Assembly: GCA_016946835.1 (NCBI GenBank)
Contig: JACVTC010000103.1
Coordinates: 353,501 to 417,500 of the forward strand
Source: Neocallimastix lanati (nom. inval.)
Lineage: Eukaryota; Neocallimastigomycota; Neocallimastigomycetes; Neocallimastigales; Neocallimastigaceae
DNA length: 64,000 nucleotides
Reading direction: 5' to 3'
A model generated the notes under the pieces. The model saw nothing but the letters and a program-made list of their open reading frames with translations, was not told the DNA's origin and searched no databases. This document shows, one piece after another, positions 19,925 through 29,716 of this stretch. Position 1 is the first letter of the stretch. Each line of letters begins with the position of its first letter. A program made the translations under genes and the position numbers.

Positions 19925-20823
19925 TGATTATTTTCTTTTTCTTTATTTTCTCTCTCTTCTATTTCAGCTAACTGCTTAAATGTATAAGGACACCTTCTAA
20001 AGATGTGACCTATTTTTCCACATCGGAAGCAAACTATATTTTCATTGCGATTTGTTTCATTTTGAGATTTATTTTCAAATTCAGTATTATTTACATTTCT
20101 TTGGTTAAAATAATTATTATTTTGAAGTGTGCGTCTTTGATTCTGCTTCTGATTATAATTATAGTTATTATTATAATTATTCCTTCTAGTATTAAAGTAA
20201 TTATTACTCCTTCTATTATTATTGTATTCATGTTGATATCTTTCAGATTGATTATTGGACTGGCCATGAAATAGTGTTGTCATTACCGTAACTTTATTTG
20301 ACGTCTTTATTTGTTCCGCTCTCTCGGCCAATTCAGCTTCTTCAAACGCGTCTTCTAAATCTTCCGATCGTTGGGTAATTACTTGAGATCTAATGTAAGG
20401 TCTATACTTAATTGATTCAATATAATCATCTACAGTAACAAATGTTTGGTAAAATTTTGGTAAGCTATCGTAGAGTTTCTTATATCTCCAGTTGAAGTCG
20501 GCTATTGTTTCACCCCTTTTAATCTTCAATTTTTGTAGCATTTTACATTTTTCTTGTGGTGTGATCCTAAGTGCTTCCTCCAAAGCTTCTTTTATCTCTT
20601 TTATGGATGGATAAATCTTACCATCTTCAGTTTCCTTTTCTAGTTCTTGTACTACACCTCTTAGCCTTCCATTTACACATTCTAATGCCCAAATGAATAT
20701 ACTCTTAGGAGATTCTATATCTGCTAGAGCCATCAACCTATTAAACTCTTCAAACCAAGAGTCCAATTCTCCTGTTGATTCAGTTACTCTTGGTAATAAT
20801 TTTTGGATTTCTAAAATCTTCAT
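19915..20823 (-). CDS. gag: Gag polyprotein of element 2
   Basis: 302 residues. Residues 1-180 form the capsid-like part, rich in Glu and Lys, with the KRGETIADFNWRYKKLYDSL segment typical of gypsy gag. Residues about 190-255 are Asn/Arg/Tyr-rich and basic. A single zinc knuckle, CFRCGKIGHIFRRC, is at about 265-278. The ATG at 20823 is the first after the leader. The TAA stop at 19915-19917 follows a slippery heptamer directly. Sequence similarity to the element 1 Gag is limited to layout and the zinc knuckle. Confidence 0.92.
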   Translation of the reverse strand: MKILEIQKLLPRVTESTGELDSWFEEFNRLMALADIESPKSIFIWALECVNGRLRGVVQELEKETEDGKIYPSIKEIKEALEEALRITPQEKCKMLQKLKIKRGETIADFNWRYKKLYDSLPKFYQTFVTVDDYIESIKYRPYIRSQVITQRSEDLEDAFEEAELAERAEQIKTSNKVTVMTTLFHGQSNNQSERYQHEYNNNRRSNNYFNTRRNNYNNNYNYNQKQNQRRTLQNNNYFNQRNVNNTEFENKSQNETNRNENIVCFRCGKIGHIFRRCPYTFKQLAEIEERENKEKENNHLN

Positions 20824-21151
20824 TCTCTTACTTTCTATTGTTAATATTTTAATATTTTATATAACTAATTAAACTGTTATTTTGTTATAAAAACCCGACC
20901 AGTAATCTTATTATTATACGCTAATTTCTGTGACGTTTCGTCCCCTGTGTTCATTCCGTCACTTCTCCTCGCACTTGCAAACGACTCGAAGATCTTTACA
21001 CAGCCCTAATCCCCCACGCTGACCGAAATTAGCAGCTTGTATAATGCTGAAATTAAAATTACTGTTGTTTAAATAACAAAAGAAGGAAAACTTCTATTAC
21101 CAGTTGAACAACAATAACAATATTTCAATCCAAAGGTTGATGGATGGATCA

Positions 21152-21234
<83 letters not shown>

Positions 21235-21394
21235 TTTATAACTCACTATTACTACTATCACTATTATATATAAATATATTTATTAAAATTCTACACACTA
21301 AATTAATTATTATTCAATTATTTATTACTTTAACTATATTTTATTCTTTCAATTTATAAAATTTCTTATATTATTGTTATTATTAATTTATACT

Positions 21395-21435
<41 letters not shown>

Positions 21436-21483
21436 GTCTATTCTAAATTATTGAATTAATTATTTTCATATTATTATTGTCTT
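20824..21483 (-). other. Leader of element 2 with a structured segment
   Basis: The untranslated leader contains a G+C-richer block at about 20895-21060 in an otherwise A+T/poly-T stretch. GCTAATTTC (20920-20928) and GAAATTAGC (21025-21033) are perfect inverted arms enclosing about 96 bases, about 100 bases before the gag start. Packaging or translational control would fit, but only the pairing is seen. Poly-T tracts at 21150-21198 and 21399-21429 and an (ATT)n run fill the rest. Confidence 0.6.
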
Positions 21484-21501
21484 GTCCTGCATAGCTCGCC
21501 A
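21484..21501 (-). promoter_or_regulatory. Primer-binding site of element 2
   Basis: The minus strand reads TGGCGAGCTATGCAGGAC. The complement is a tRNA 3' end with CCA, discriminator G, a seven-base acceptor strand ATAGCTC and T-stem CCTGC. Discriminator G and CCTGC are features of fungal tRNA-Ser as known from yeast, so a serine tRNA primer is a reasonable guess. It differs from the primer site of element 1, so the two elements belong to different lineages. Confidence 0.7.
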
Positions 21502-21510
21502 AAATTTTTA

Positions 21511-22186
21511 TGGTACAGGACTTTTCATTTATTTATTTTCAATAATAATATATTCTAATTAATTCTAATTAAACTTATTTAATTATTTCCGAATATTATC
21601 TAAACTAATTAAACTCAACATTAATATTCTAATGTTTTTAAATATTAACTAAGCTCTCTTTTATTTTATTTTAAACCCCTTAATTAACTTAATTATTATT
21701 TAAACTTAAAACTATTATATTAACAACACAGCTTAACACTAAATTAAAACACCCTTAATTTATTTTACCTTATTTTATTCTAAAATTTAATTTATAAAAT
21801 TTTGAGAGAGAGTTTTTTAATATTTTTTTGATTTTACAAGTTATTTATAGAATTTAATGAAGTTTTTTAATTGGTTCAAATAAATTTTTAATTAATTAAA
21901 ATAAAATAATGTATAAAAAATAATAAAATAATATATAAAAATAATAAAAATTAAAGTAAAAATAAAAGTAAAAGTAAAAATAAAAATAAAAATATAAAAT
22001 AAAAATAAATTATAAGATAAAAATAATATAATAAAAATTAAAATAAAAATAAAGTAAAAGTAAAAATACAAATAAAAATTTAAAATAAAAATAAAGATAT
22101 AAAATAAAAATAATATAAAAAAAAATAAAAACAAATATAAAATAATAAATTCAATAATATAAGCAATATTAGATTGTTCCGTATCA
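21511..22186 (-). repeat. 5' LTR of element 2 (676 bp)
   Basis: Direct copy of 15422-16097. Its inner edge at 21511 is followed on the minus strand by a 9-base spacer and the primer-binding site. Confidence 0.95.
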
Positions 22187-22189
22187 GCT

Positions 22190-22977
22190 TGTAAGAAATT
22201 GATATAAATTTTTATAATTTATTTCTATTTCTTATTAATTAATAATTATTTCATAATTATTATTCTTTAAAAAAATTTATTTCATTTAAAAACAATTATA
22301 CCAATTAATGTATTAATTGTTATATGAAAAAATGTATTTAATATAACTTCTGTATTATTTCATAGAAAAAATGTATTTAATAAAATTTCTGCATTATTTT
22401 ATCCTTCTCTTTTTTATCCTTTTTCTTTTTAATTCTTTTAGTTATTAAAATCGGTTATTAAAGTTTTTCCGATTAATTATAATTGGTTTTATTTAATAAC
22501 ACGATGATCAATAAGTATAGATTATTGATCAAAAATCTTTCCAGTTTTTTCTTCTAATCTTTTTCTGGAAAGAATCATTGTTAAGATTAGAAAAATACAT
22601 TTATTTTTGTAAAAATATAAATAGCTGTTGATTTTCGTCTTTAGAAAATCAAGAGTTATTATTTTAAGAAAAATATAATAACAATAAAAGACATTAATAT
22701 TTCAATTAATATAAAATAGTTATTTTAAAATTTGTCAAAAAAAATAATAAAATATTTAATAATAAAATAGATTAATAAAGTTCTTTTTATAAAAACATAT
22801 TTTATTTCTCTTTCATTTAAGGTCTATTATATTTTCTTATAATAAGCTCTAATTTTAAAGATAAGTATTAAATTCTTATTTTTATTTTAATTTTTATTTT
22901 AATTTTTATTTAATCTTAATAGTTTAGTTAATATTAATTATAAATAATAATCTCTATAATTTATAGAAATTATTACA
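22190..22977 (+). repeat. Solo LTR (TGTAAG family) with CAGCT target duplication
   Basis: It begins TGTAAGAAATTG and ends AAATTATTACA, 788 bp. Perfect 5-bp CAGCT copies flank it at 22185-22189 and 22978-22982. It shares the AAAATCAAGAGTTATTATT block and TATAAATAG box (about 22615) with the other LTRs but is the most diverged copy. Its end is 16 bp from the mature 5' end of the tRNA-Gln gene, the distance at which Ty3-type elements integrate at Pol III start sites. Confidence 0.82.
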
Positions 22978-22993
22978 CAGCTCCTTAACAAAA

Positions 22994-23064
22994 GGTTCTA
23001 TAGTGTAGTGGTAGCACATTAGACTCTGAATCTAATAACCCGAGTTCGAACCTCGGTAGGACCT
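22994..23064 (+). tRNA. tRNA-Gln (anticodon CUG)
   Basis: A full cloverleaf can be drawn. Acceptor GGTTCTA pairs with TAGGACC (one G-U). The D arm GTG...CAC contains the A box TAGTGTAGTGG. The anticodon stem TTAGA/TCTAA holds loop CTCTGAA with anticodon CTG. The T arm CCGAG/CTCGG has loop TTCGAAC (B box). The discriminator is T. No intron is present. The sequence closely follows the known yeast tRNA-Gln pattern. It reads CAG codons. Confidence 0.97.
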
Positions 23065-23066
23065 TC

Positions 23067-23073
23067 TTTTTTT
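23067..23073 (+). terminator. RNA polymerase III terminator
   Basis: A run of seven T begins three bases after the tRNA 3' end, the usual Pol III stop signal. Confidence 0.9.
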
Positions 23074-26000
23074 CTAAAATAGAAATTTATTTTTATTCTT
23101 TATATTTATATAAAAAAAAGTGTTATTAACAAAAAAAAAAAATTTTTTTTATTATTATTAATAGTAATATTATTATTTTTATTAGTATTTTTTTTTTTTT
23201 TTTTACTATTTTTAAATTATTCTTTTTCTTTAATAATATATAAAAAATAAAATAGATTAGTTCATTTCAATATAATATCATTAATAGTTTATACAAATAT
23301 ATAGGTATTTTATTCAGAATGGAACTCTTGAATATTAACGTAATCCTTGATAAAGATGACATTAAAAAGAAAAAAAAAAAAAAAAAAAAAAAAAGATAAA
23401 TTTAATTCTCATTTTAATTAAATTTATATCATCATTAATTTCCATTTTAGAAAATAAATATAAAAATAGATAGAAATAATTTTAAATATTGAAAATAATT
23501 ATAAAAAGAGAATAATTAAAAAAAATTTTTTTTTTTTTAATTTTTAATTTTATTTTTTTCATTATATTCTTTTTTTTATTATTATTTTTAAATATTATAT
23601 ATTAAATTAAATTTTATAATAATGCTTTTTAAGTATTTAAATGTGCATTCTTGATACATATTTAAATGTTTAAATTAAAAAATAAAAAATAAAAATAAAG
23701 TGATGACAAAAAGACAAAAAATAGGGTAAAAAAAATAAAGTGACGTGACTATCATTAATTAACAAAAAAATAATAAATAATAATAATAAGAATAAAAAGA
23801 GTATTTATTAATAAATAATAAATAATAAATAATTAAATAATAATTAAATAATAAATAATTAAATAATAAATAATAATAATAAATAATAAATAATTGAATA
23901 ATAAATAAATAATTAAATAATAATAAATAATAAAAAAAGTATTTATTAATAAATAATAAATAATTAAATAATAAATAATAAATAAATTATAATATTTAAA
24001 TAAATAAATGATTTAACCTAAGATAAATAAATTCCTTTTGTATATCACGTGGAATTAATAAAACATATTATGGGATTAATTTTTTCTATTTTTATTCAAA
24101 AATTGATATGAAATAAACTTTAATATAAATATATAAAATTAATAAATAAAGTTTATATATATAAATTTAATTAAGTTGACCTTATATTGCAATAAATTAT
24201 AATATATTTTTATTAAAAATAATAAATAGTTTTAAACTTATTCAACAAATAACTTTAAAAGAATAAAAGAATACAAAGTAAATAATAAATATTAAATATT
24301 AAATATTAAATATTAAATAATTGAATAATAAATAAATAAATATAAATAATATTAAAGTGTATTTATTAATAAATAATAAATAATAAATAACTGAATAACT
24401 GAATAATTGAATAGTAAATAATATAAAAAAAATTTTTGAGAAGAATTAAAATAGAAAAATAGAAAAATTAGAAGAACCCCAATCATGACCAAAAATTAAT
24501 AAAACTATAAATTAAAATTTTGGCTTTTTTTTTTTTTAATTTTTTTTTTTTTTTAATTTTCAAAAAAAAAATTTTATTTTTTTTAATCTTTAAACTTTTT
24601 ATTATTATTTTTATTTAATTTTTTTTTCTTTTTTTCTTTTTTTTTTAAAAAAATTTAAAATATAATAAATATATATAAAGTTAAATTAAAATGTGGGATC
24701 TATAACATAATAAAAATAATAGAAGTTAATCTCAATAATTAAAATAAATTATTATATACAATATTATTATTTCTTTATATGTATATTTTTTATCTTTTAT
24801 TTTAATGTTGATAAAATAAAATGAAATGAAATGAAAAAATACAGAAATAATACAGAAATAACAAAGTAAAAGAATTGTAATAATGTAAATCATAATATTA
24901 TTATCTTATATAACTATATATATATATTATTTTACTGAAAAGTTTTAATAATATTTATGACTTTTTAATATTACAGTATTATATAACTAAAGTTATAAAG
25001 TATTACAATTATTAACATTATAATAATTTTTTTATCTTATAAATTTAACGTTTTTTTTTTTTTTAAGAAAGAATAAGATAAAAAAATTATTATAATGTTA
25101 ATAATTGTAATACAAAAAAAACGTTAAATTTATAACTCTAATAATAACATTTTTTCTTAATTATAAAATCAATATAATATTAAATAATAGATATTAAAAA
25201 AATAAATTATTTATTTATAATTAATTAATTCAAAGTATTTAATAGGATTTAGTTATTAATAAAAAAAAATAAATTTAAAATATTTTGTCTATTTTTGAAC
25301 AATTTTTAATTTTTATTTAAAAATAATTACATTAAATAAAACAAAACAAAACAAAAATAAAACAAAAAAAAAAAAAAAAAAAAAATAGAAATAAAACAAA
25401 ACAAAAATAAAATAAAAACAATTTTTTAAAAAATAAAATATTGAAATTAAAAAAATATATATATATAATTTTTAATTATTTAGAAATACAAAAAAAAGTT
25501 TTCAGAACAAACAAAAATTTATTTTATTTACTTTTATACAGAAAAATTAAAAAATAAAAAAAAAATTAAAAATTATAAAAAAAAAATAATGAAGTTAATT
25601 TAATTTATAATTAATTTATAATTTATAATTTAATTATTTTTTTTTTTACTTTTCAAAATAAAATTTAATTTAAAATTTCTGTATTTTTAAATATTTTTTA
25701 TTTAAAAAAAAGTTTTTTAATCAATCCATCAACGAATAAAAATTAAAATAAATAAAATTTAAAATAAATAAAATAAATAAAAATAAAAAATTATGTTAAA
25801 TAAATAATTAATTATACAGAAAAGAAAAGGAAAAAAATAATAAAAAAATAATAAAATAATAATAAAAAAAATAATAAAAAAATAATTTTTATTTTTTTTT
25901 AATACTAATGCTCTTTATGTACTACTTGACATATTTTATTTTATTTTTTTTTATTTAATACTAATGCTCTTTTTATACTACTTGGTATATTTTATTTTAT

Positions 26001-27407
26001 TTTATTTTACTTAATTTTAACCCTATAATTATTTATTTATTGACATAATTATATGTTTTATATTTATCTATTTAACTATCCATTTAACTATTTATTTAAT
26101 AAAAAAAGTAAACATCTTCAATATTTTATGTCTATTGAAACTTTTTTATTTAAAAATATTTTTTTTCTTTTTATTAATTCTATTTTTTAATATTAAATAA
26201 TAATGAAGAAAAAAAAATATAATTAAAGTTAAAAATATAATAAAATCAAATATATAATAAAGTCAAATATATATAATATATATGCATATATCTATTTATA
26301 TTTATAGACTTGAAAACATTGAGAAGAACGAACGAAAAGACCTTTAATTTTTTTTTTTTTTTTTTTTTTTTTTTTGTTTGTTTTTTTGATATCTCATAAT
26401 CTTATCATTGATGTTGATTATTATTATAAATGAAACAGAATAAAATAAAATTCGAAAAAAAAAAAATTTAATAGTCAAAAGAAAAAATAATAGTACAAAA
26501 AAAAATAATAGTACAAAAAAAAATAATAGTACAAAAAAAAATAATAGTACAAAAAAAAATAATAGTACAAAAAAAAATAATAGTACAAAAAAAAATAATA
26601 GTACAAAAAAAAAAAGGGAATAATAAAAATTATATATTGAATTATACTTGAAAAAAACAAAAACAAAAACAAATTAAATTAAATCAAATCAAAATCTGCT
26701 GATGATATTAATTGTTCTTTTGTAAAAAATAATAATAATAATAATAATAATAAAATTAAAAAAAAATAAAAAAAAAAAGATGAATTTTAATTTTATTATT
26801 TATTAAAATTTTAATTTGTATTTAATATATTTGTAATCAATAATAAATTAAATAGAAAAAAGTAAATCATATATATAATAGTATTAAAATAATAAAAATT
26901 TTATATATATTTATTTAAACAAAATATATTTATTTATTTATTTTATAATAATATATATAAACAATAAAAATTAGTATAAATACTAAAAAAATTTTCTATG
27001 GTTATTTAATATTTAAATTTTTTTTTTTAAAGAAACTAATATTTTTAGTTTTTAATAATAATTATATAATTGATTTATATAATTAATTTTAAGAAGAAAA
27101 AAAAAATATTACGAAAATTTCACATTTAATAATAATAATAATATAACCTATATAAAATTTGTAATTTTATATACAATATATAAATAATATAATTAAAAGT
27201 AATTATTATATTTGATAATTGAAAGTAATTATTATATTACATAAAAAATAGTACTATTCTAATTATAATAAACATATATTTTTTTTTTTTAGTATTTACT
27301 AATTATTTAATATAATTTTTATTATAAAATATTATTATAAAATACTAGATAATAAATAAACTTTAATTATAAATTTTGGAAATTAAAAATAAAAACAAAA
27401 AATAAAA
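23074..27407. other. Gene-free A+T desert with simple repeats
   Basis: No coding frame with credible composition on either strand. It holds TAAATAA-type tandem repeats (about 23770-24000 and 24280-24420), many A and T tracts, and an inverted repeat around 25005-25130: TTACAATTATTAACATTATAATAATTTTTT and its reverse complement flank an ACGTTT...AAACGT core, making arms of about 60 bp. Direct upstream DNA of the dockerin gene (27290-27407) is plain A+T with no distinctive element. Confidence 0.6.
26485..26616. repeat. 18-bp minisatellite, about seven copies
   Basis: The unit TAGTACAAAAAAAAATAA is repeated without change about seven times. Because 18 is divisible by three, it makes an artificial open frame on the minus strand of Tyr/Phe/Leu repeats, which is not a gene. 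Confidence 0.9.
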
Positions 27408-28214
27408 ATGAAGAGTTTTAATTTATTTGTTTTATTAAGTATTGCTTTAACATTTCTTATTAATGTTGGTTATACAAAAGCAGTTTCAAATGACAATGCA
27501 GCAATATATATAGTTGCTGTTGAACTTCCAGCTGAAATCAATGACCCCAAGAGTCCTGAATATAAAGAATTAATGGATGGTGTTATTGAAAACATTCATA
27601 ATATCATTATAGCTAATAAGGATGTTTATAAGGATCCTGCAAAGATTGATGAAATGCAATCCTCTTATGAGAAAGAAATAGCATCTGGTAGATTATTAGA
27701 AGATTATGGTAAATATGGCACAGTTTATCCTTTTGCCAAATCATCAAGTAAGATATTATTAGGTGCTTATTTATGTCCAGAACTTGTTGATGAAGTAAAA
27801 GCACTTCAATATATTGTCGGTTGTAATATGCAAACTCAATATACTCCAGATGATAGAAGATATCCTGATGATGAAAGATACCCTGATGATGAGAGATATC
27901 TTGATGATGAAAGATATCCTGATGATGAAGAAAATATAAAAGTTAATACTAATTGTAAAGCCTCTTTAATTGGCTATGCCTGTTGTTCACCAGAAAACAC
28001 TACGATTCAATATCATGATGAAGATGGTGATTGGGGTGTTGAAAATGGTGAATGGTGTGGTATTACTTCAATCTCTGAAGAAAAAGTTGACAACTGTTTC
28101 TCAAAATTTTTAGGATATCCATGTTGTTCTTCAGTTGTTGAAGTCGCTTATATTGATGAAGATGGAAAATGGGGAATAGAAAATGATGCTTGGTGTGGAA
28201 TTAGTAGTAATTAA
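27408..28214 (+). CDS. Secreted two-dockerin protein with an I9-like N-terminal domain
   Basis: 268 residues, no intron visible. Residues 1-25 form a signal peptide (MKSFNLFVLL, hydrophobic core to Gly21). Residues about 32-140 form a domain with YIVAVELP at the start and GAYLCPELVDEVKAL near the end, a pattern like the Inhibitor I9/subtilisin propeptide fold (beta strand, helices, then a strand with A-Y-L-S-x-E-x-V-x-x-L). Residues 148-174 are an acidic hexapeptide repeat RYPDDE, four or five copies, probably a linker. Residues 183-218 and 230-265 are two fungal dockerins (CBM10-like) with the Cys pattern C...YACC...EWCGI and C...YPCC...AWCGI. Dockerins bind the anaerobic-fungal scaffoldin, so it should join the extracellular cellulosome. 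A stand-alone I9-like unit could inhibit a subtilisin-type protease; this is inference. Confidence 0.88.
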   Translation: MKSFNLFVLLSIALTFLINVGYTKAVSNDNAAIYIVAVELPAEINDPKSPEYKELMDGVIENIHNIIIANKDVYKDPAKIDEMQSSYEKEIASGRLLEDYGKYGTVYPFAKSSSKILLGAYLCPELVDEVKALQYIVGCNMQTQYTPDDRRYPDDERYPDDERYLDDERYPDDEENIKVNTNCKASLIGYACCSPENTTIQYHDEDGDWGVENGEWCGITSISEEKVDNCFSKFLGYPCCSSVVEVAYIDEDGKWGIENDAWCGISSN

Positions 28215-28564
28215 ATAAAAAGAAAAGAAAAATAAAAAAAATAATAATAATAATAATGAAAAGAAAAGTAATGAAAAAAAAAAATTAAAAAAAGAAAAAA
28301 GATCTGATCTAATTCTGAAAAAAAAAAAAAAAAAAAAAAAAAAAAGCATTAGAGTATCCCTTTTTATTTTTTTATAATTTCAATAAAATATAAAAATGGA
28401 AAAACAAACAAATGAACAACCTAAGAATTTAGTAAAAGAAAAAAAAAATTCAGAAGTTATTTTTAAATAAAATAATATTTGTAATTTTTTTTATATCATA
28501 ATTATTAATAGAGAAAAAATTAAAAAGATAATATAATTATTGTACAGACAAAAGAAATAATAAT

Positions 28565-28617
<53 letters not shown>

Positions 28618-28752
28618 GAAATAAAATATTAATAAAAAAATTATAAATAATTTTTTAATCTTAACTTTTATTTTGTATATGTACATTTATTTTTTATCTA
28701 TAATTTTATATATTTGCAAAACCAATATATTTTATTATCATAATTATTATTA

Positions 28753-28823
<71 letters not shown>

Positions 28824-28840
28824 TTAATTTGTAATTTATA

Positions 28841-28883
<43 letters not shown>

Positions 28884-29046
28884 AAAATTATTTAATTAAT
28901 AATATGTATTATAATATTTTATTTATTTTTAATTCCTATTTTATATATATATTATTAATGTTAAATTATTAAAGTTACAAATTAAAAATTACTATTGATG
29001 AAGAAAAAAATTTTTTAATTATATATATATATTTTTTTAATACTAA
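28215..29046. other. Gene-free spacer with microsatellites
   Basis: Contains A tracts (28319-28345), an (AAT)n run at about 28565-28613, an (ATT)n run at about 28750-28822 and a 30-base T tract at about 28851-28882. No coding signal. The 3' end of the dockerin gene transcript and the integration site of the LINE lie here. Confidence 0.6.
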
Positions 29047-29716
29047 TACTAATACAGAACCCGAGCAGGGGTGTACTCGATTTATGTATTTAAATCGCCT
29101 GCAAGGGGAATTAACTTTACTCTTATAAAGTAGATCCACAGTACTGGTGCAAAATAGTAGTAAAGTTATATTTTGTGTTAATTAATAACATTATGCGCAA
29201 TGGTAATGTTATTGGTAAAATTTTTCTGGTGAACACTCACTGCGGAATATAATGGTGCATTTTTGGAACATTGTTAAATAAGTTACACCCAAGAATTAGT
29301 AATACATTTTCATTGTATTTCTATTTTCATGTAGTATTACTATTCTCATGTAAGAATCTATTGTATTCAATTGTATTTCAACTATATATTTCATGTATCA
29401 CGTTGTAAGAGATTGATTCACTCTAAATCTTGTAGTAATTTATTTAACTCTTTACTAATTTTGTGCCATTTTATTTCATCAATTCAATCTTAGTCATTAA
29501 ATACTTTATGATATTCAATTTAAATAATATACTGAAAAAAGTGCTAAATCAAATTATTTTTCAATCATTCAACAAACTACTAATTATCGAAATTATTTAC
29601 TCCAAAAAGATATAAAATTATTACAATTCTCATTATACTCAAGACTTTATAATAAAAATTGACTTTTTTTTATTTTTTTTTTTTTAGTTATTAATTTTTA
29701 GTTTTTTATTACTATT

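Larger units (their letters stand above)
15422..22186 (-). mobile_element. Ty3/gypsy-type LTR retrotransposon, element 2 (nearly intact)
   Basis: A 6.77-kb element on the minus strand: 5' LTR 21511-22186, primer site, structured leader, gag, -1 frameshift, pol, polypurine tract, 3' LTR 15422-16097. The two 676-bp LTRs appear identical, down to an 80-codon chance ORF in each, so insertion is very recent. It lies between CAGCTC on the left and GCT plus the solo LTR on the right; a clean target duplication cannot be assigned. The pol carboxy end carries one homopolymer frameshift. Confidence 0.92.
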
